This document shows positions 62,528-64,000 of a DNA stretch of 64,000 nt, in pieces (position 1 is the stretch's first letter; each line of letters opens with the position of its first letter). Made by a program: the position numbers and the translations under genes. Under the pieces are notes generated by a model. The model was given only the letters and a program-made list of their open reading frames with translations, ran no database searches and was not told the origin of the DNA. This stretch comes from an uncultured Porphyromonadaceae bacterium (GTDB lineage Bacteria; Bacteroidota; Bacteroidia; Bacteroidales; Barnesiellaceae), in assembly GCA_900538555.1 (NCBI GenBank), contig UPYI01000002.1, positions 232,538-296,537 of the forward strand, written 5' to 3'.

Positions 62528-63682
62528 TCACGCCTTACTTTCCAACTCCATACGGAAAGTAGTACCTTTCCCCAGTTCCGACTCTTTCACATAAATCTTT
62601 CCGTCGTGATACTCCTCCACGATACGTTTCACCAAAGCCAGACCAAGTCCCCAACCACGCTTTTTCGTAGTATATCCCGGATGAAACACCGTCTTGAAAT
62701 TCTTTCGGGCAATGCCCTTGCCGGTATCGTGCACCTCGATCACGACATGCTGCTTCTCCCGAAACAGAACAATATCGATTGCCCCCTCGCCCGACATCGC
62801 GTCCACTGCGTTTTTACACAAATTTTCGATCACCCATTCGAACAGCGGCAAACAAAGCATCACCTGTACCGTATCTTCGGGCAAATGGGTCGTGATACGC
62901 ACCCGGTTCGACACCCTGCGGCTCATATATTCCGTAGCATTCAACAAGGCTTCGTTCAAACACACCTCTTTCTTCTCCGGTACAGAACCTATTTTCGAGA
63001 AACGCTCGGCAATCACAGCCAGCCGTTGCACATCCTTGTTCATATCCCGAAGCAGCGAAGCATCCACTCCGCTCGCCTCCAACAAATCCATCCATGCCAA
63101 CAACGACGATATCGGCGTTCCCAGCTGATGCGCCGTCTCTTTCGACAGACCCACCCACACCTTATTCTGTTCGGCTTTTTTCGTACTGATAACCGCAAAA
63201 TAAGCGACCAGAACAAACAACAGCATCACACACAACTGCACATACGGATAATACGACAAACGTTTCAGCAAAATCGAATCGTCGTAAAACAAATACTGCT
63301 TCTCCCCGTCGCCCAAATTGATCTCTATCAAATTCGACTTACTGCGAAAATGTTCCAACTTCTTCTGCAAAAAAGCCTCCTGCCCATTCTCTGGCAGACG
63401 AATATTCAAATGCTGATTGATCGTACCGCCTTCGTCTACAATGATTACCGGAATAGAAGTATTGCTCTGTATCACTTTCAAAATCAGCTCCATGTTCATA
63501 TCCGTATCTTCGCTGGCAAGCTCACGGGTAGCCTCCGCCCAGATCTCCATCTTATTCCGTTCTTCTACTGACAAATCCCGCACCAACTGATTCGAGATAT
63601 ATAAAAACGCGGCAACCAATACAACCGACAAGGCAAAGAAAAACAATTTACCTTTTTGGCGGAGGGCATAAATATTCTGCAT
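62528..63682 (-). CDS. Sensor histidine kinase
   Basis: A 384-residue membrane histidine kinase. Two transmembrane segments (about 13-30 and 146-165) enclose an extracytoplasmic sensor region of about 115 residues. The phosphorylation site is His185 in KETAHQLGTPISSLLAW, followed by the N box (NLCKNAVDAM), G1 (HDTGKGIA) and G2 (GWGLGLALVKRI). HAMP, PAS or receiver domains are not seen. No response regulator is in the window, so its partner and signal are unknown. The ATG at 63682 gives the first membrane segment directly after a short basic leader. Confidence 0.88.
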   Translation of the reverse strand: MQNIYALRQKGKLFFFALSVVLVAAFLYISNQLVRDLSVEERNKMEIWAEATRELASEDTDMNMELILKVIQSNTSIPVIIVDEGGTINQHLNIRLPENGQEAFLQKKLEHFRSKSNLIEINLGDGEKQYLFYDDSILLKRLSYYPYVQLCVMLLFVLVAYFAVISTKKAEQNKVWVGLSKETAHQLGTPISSLLAWMDLLEASGVDASLLRDMNKDVQRLAVIAERFSKIGSVPEKKEVCLNEALLNATEYMSRRVSNRVRITTHLPEDTVQVMLCLPLFEWVIENLCKNAVDAMSGEGAIDIVLFREKQHVVIEVHDTGKGIARKNFKTVFHPGYTTKKRGWGLGLALVKRIVEEYHDGKIYVKESELGKGTTFRMELESKA

Positions 63683-64000
63683 AACTATTCGGATTAAACT
63701 ATATATAAAACGCCGTATGCCTGTAAATATTGCACACTCGACCACTCTCTACCCGAACTGATAAAAAGTATGCCCCTTATTATCGCAAGATAAGACTGTG
63801 CCGAAATAAAATTTTCGATGCAACTTTCAAATGCGTCGGAATATCCAAGATAAAAGAGACAAAAGACTACCGGCATAAACAGTTTTGCCCGAATTCCGAT
63901 GACAATATTTCTTCTCAATAGTATATCCCTTCTTTTCCGTAGAGTTTTTCTCGGCTCTACCATACATCCCAAAGAAGAAAGCAAGAACGAATAATGTGTA
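63683..64000. other. Window-end region without a confident gene
   Basis: Two minus-strand frames compete. One (63827-64000, entering from beyond the window) reads FVLAFFFGMYGRAEKNS and ends SLLSWIFRRI; it could be the C-terminus of a membrane-associated protein. The other (63694-63984) is a closed 96-codon frame starting MLSSLGCMVE. Neither has a recognisable domain or a convincing promoter. No repeat or RNA gene was seen. Confidence 0.3.

Overview
The window is a chromosomal segment from a member of the Bacteroidota, most likely a gut Bacteroidales species (GC about one half). The evidence is the gene content (SusE/SusF-like modules, BACON-like lipoproteins, and PCMD, DUF3256, DUF4465, DUF4831 and DUF4886 proteins). 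Many genes also start a few bases after the Bacteroidota -7 element TAnnTTTG, often with TTTG about 20 bases further upstream. I cannot name the species. Most of the window is housekeeping sequence; no phage, insertion sequence, CRISPR array or rRNA was seen.

Layout. 1-8.7 kb: sufD (cut by the window edge), sufC, sufB and cvpA, then infB, nusA and rimP, all on minus. 8.8-11.4 kb: a YgjP-type metalloprotease and a self-regulated padR-pspC pair. 11.5-14.3 kb: three tandem paralogous lipoproteins with an exact 826-bp period. 14.3-19 kb: nadK and a CBS protein on minus, pdxJ-exbB-exbD-tonB on plus. 19.2-23.4 kb: a PCMD protein, then a three-gene cluster resembling the steroid/bile-acid 5-alpha-reductase, 5-beta-reductase and hydroxysteroid dehydrogenase loci of gut Bacteroidales. 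23.4-30.3 kb: fbaA, speA, truA, an EamA transporter, mnmA and a DUF3256 protein. mnmA lies between the EamA gene and a degenerate copy of that gene's 3' end. 30.5-34.8 kb: a large secreted GH31 glycosidase. 34.9-46.9 kb: asnS, an RluB-type pseudouridine synthase, purB, twin tRNA-Val, two lipoproteins, pgeF, obg, adk, hpt and nnr. 47-51 kb: DUF4831, a fucosyltransferase-like enzyme, a HpaII-family endonuclease without a visible methylase, and rnhB. 51.1-53.7 kb: a large secreted protein with a sorting-tail-like end. 54-62.4 kb: a minus-strand run of yceD, rpmF, fabH, era, der, ldcA, an M28 peptidase, sufE and a POT peptide transporter. 62.5-64 kb: a sensor histidine kinase.

Two families of dispersed intergenic repeats stand out. 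Family 1 (about 70-85 bp per unit, about 17 units at nine loci, some in tandem arrays) is built around CAAA-N4-TTTG. Its best copies end in a consensus promoter (TTTG, 20 bases, TAnnTTTG) facing the YgjP gene, the lipoprotein triplet, the CBS/nadK genes and the steroid-type cluster. Family 2 (about 120-130 bp) starts with a terminator hairpin just downstream of a gene. The most unusual features are therefore the mobile promoter-like repeats, the lipoprotein triplication, the steroid-type cluster, the bracketed mnmA and the lone HpaII-type nuclease.
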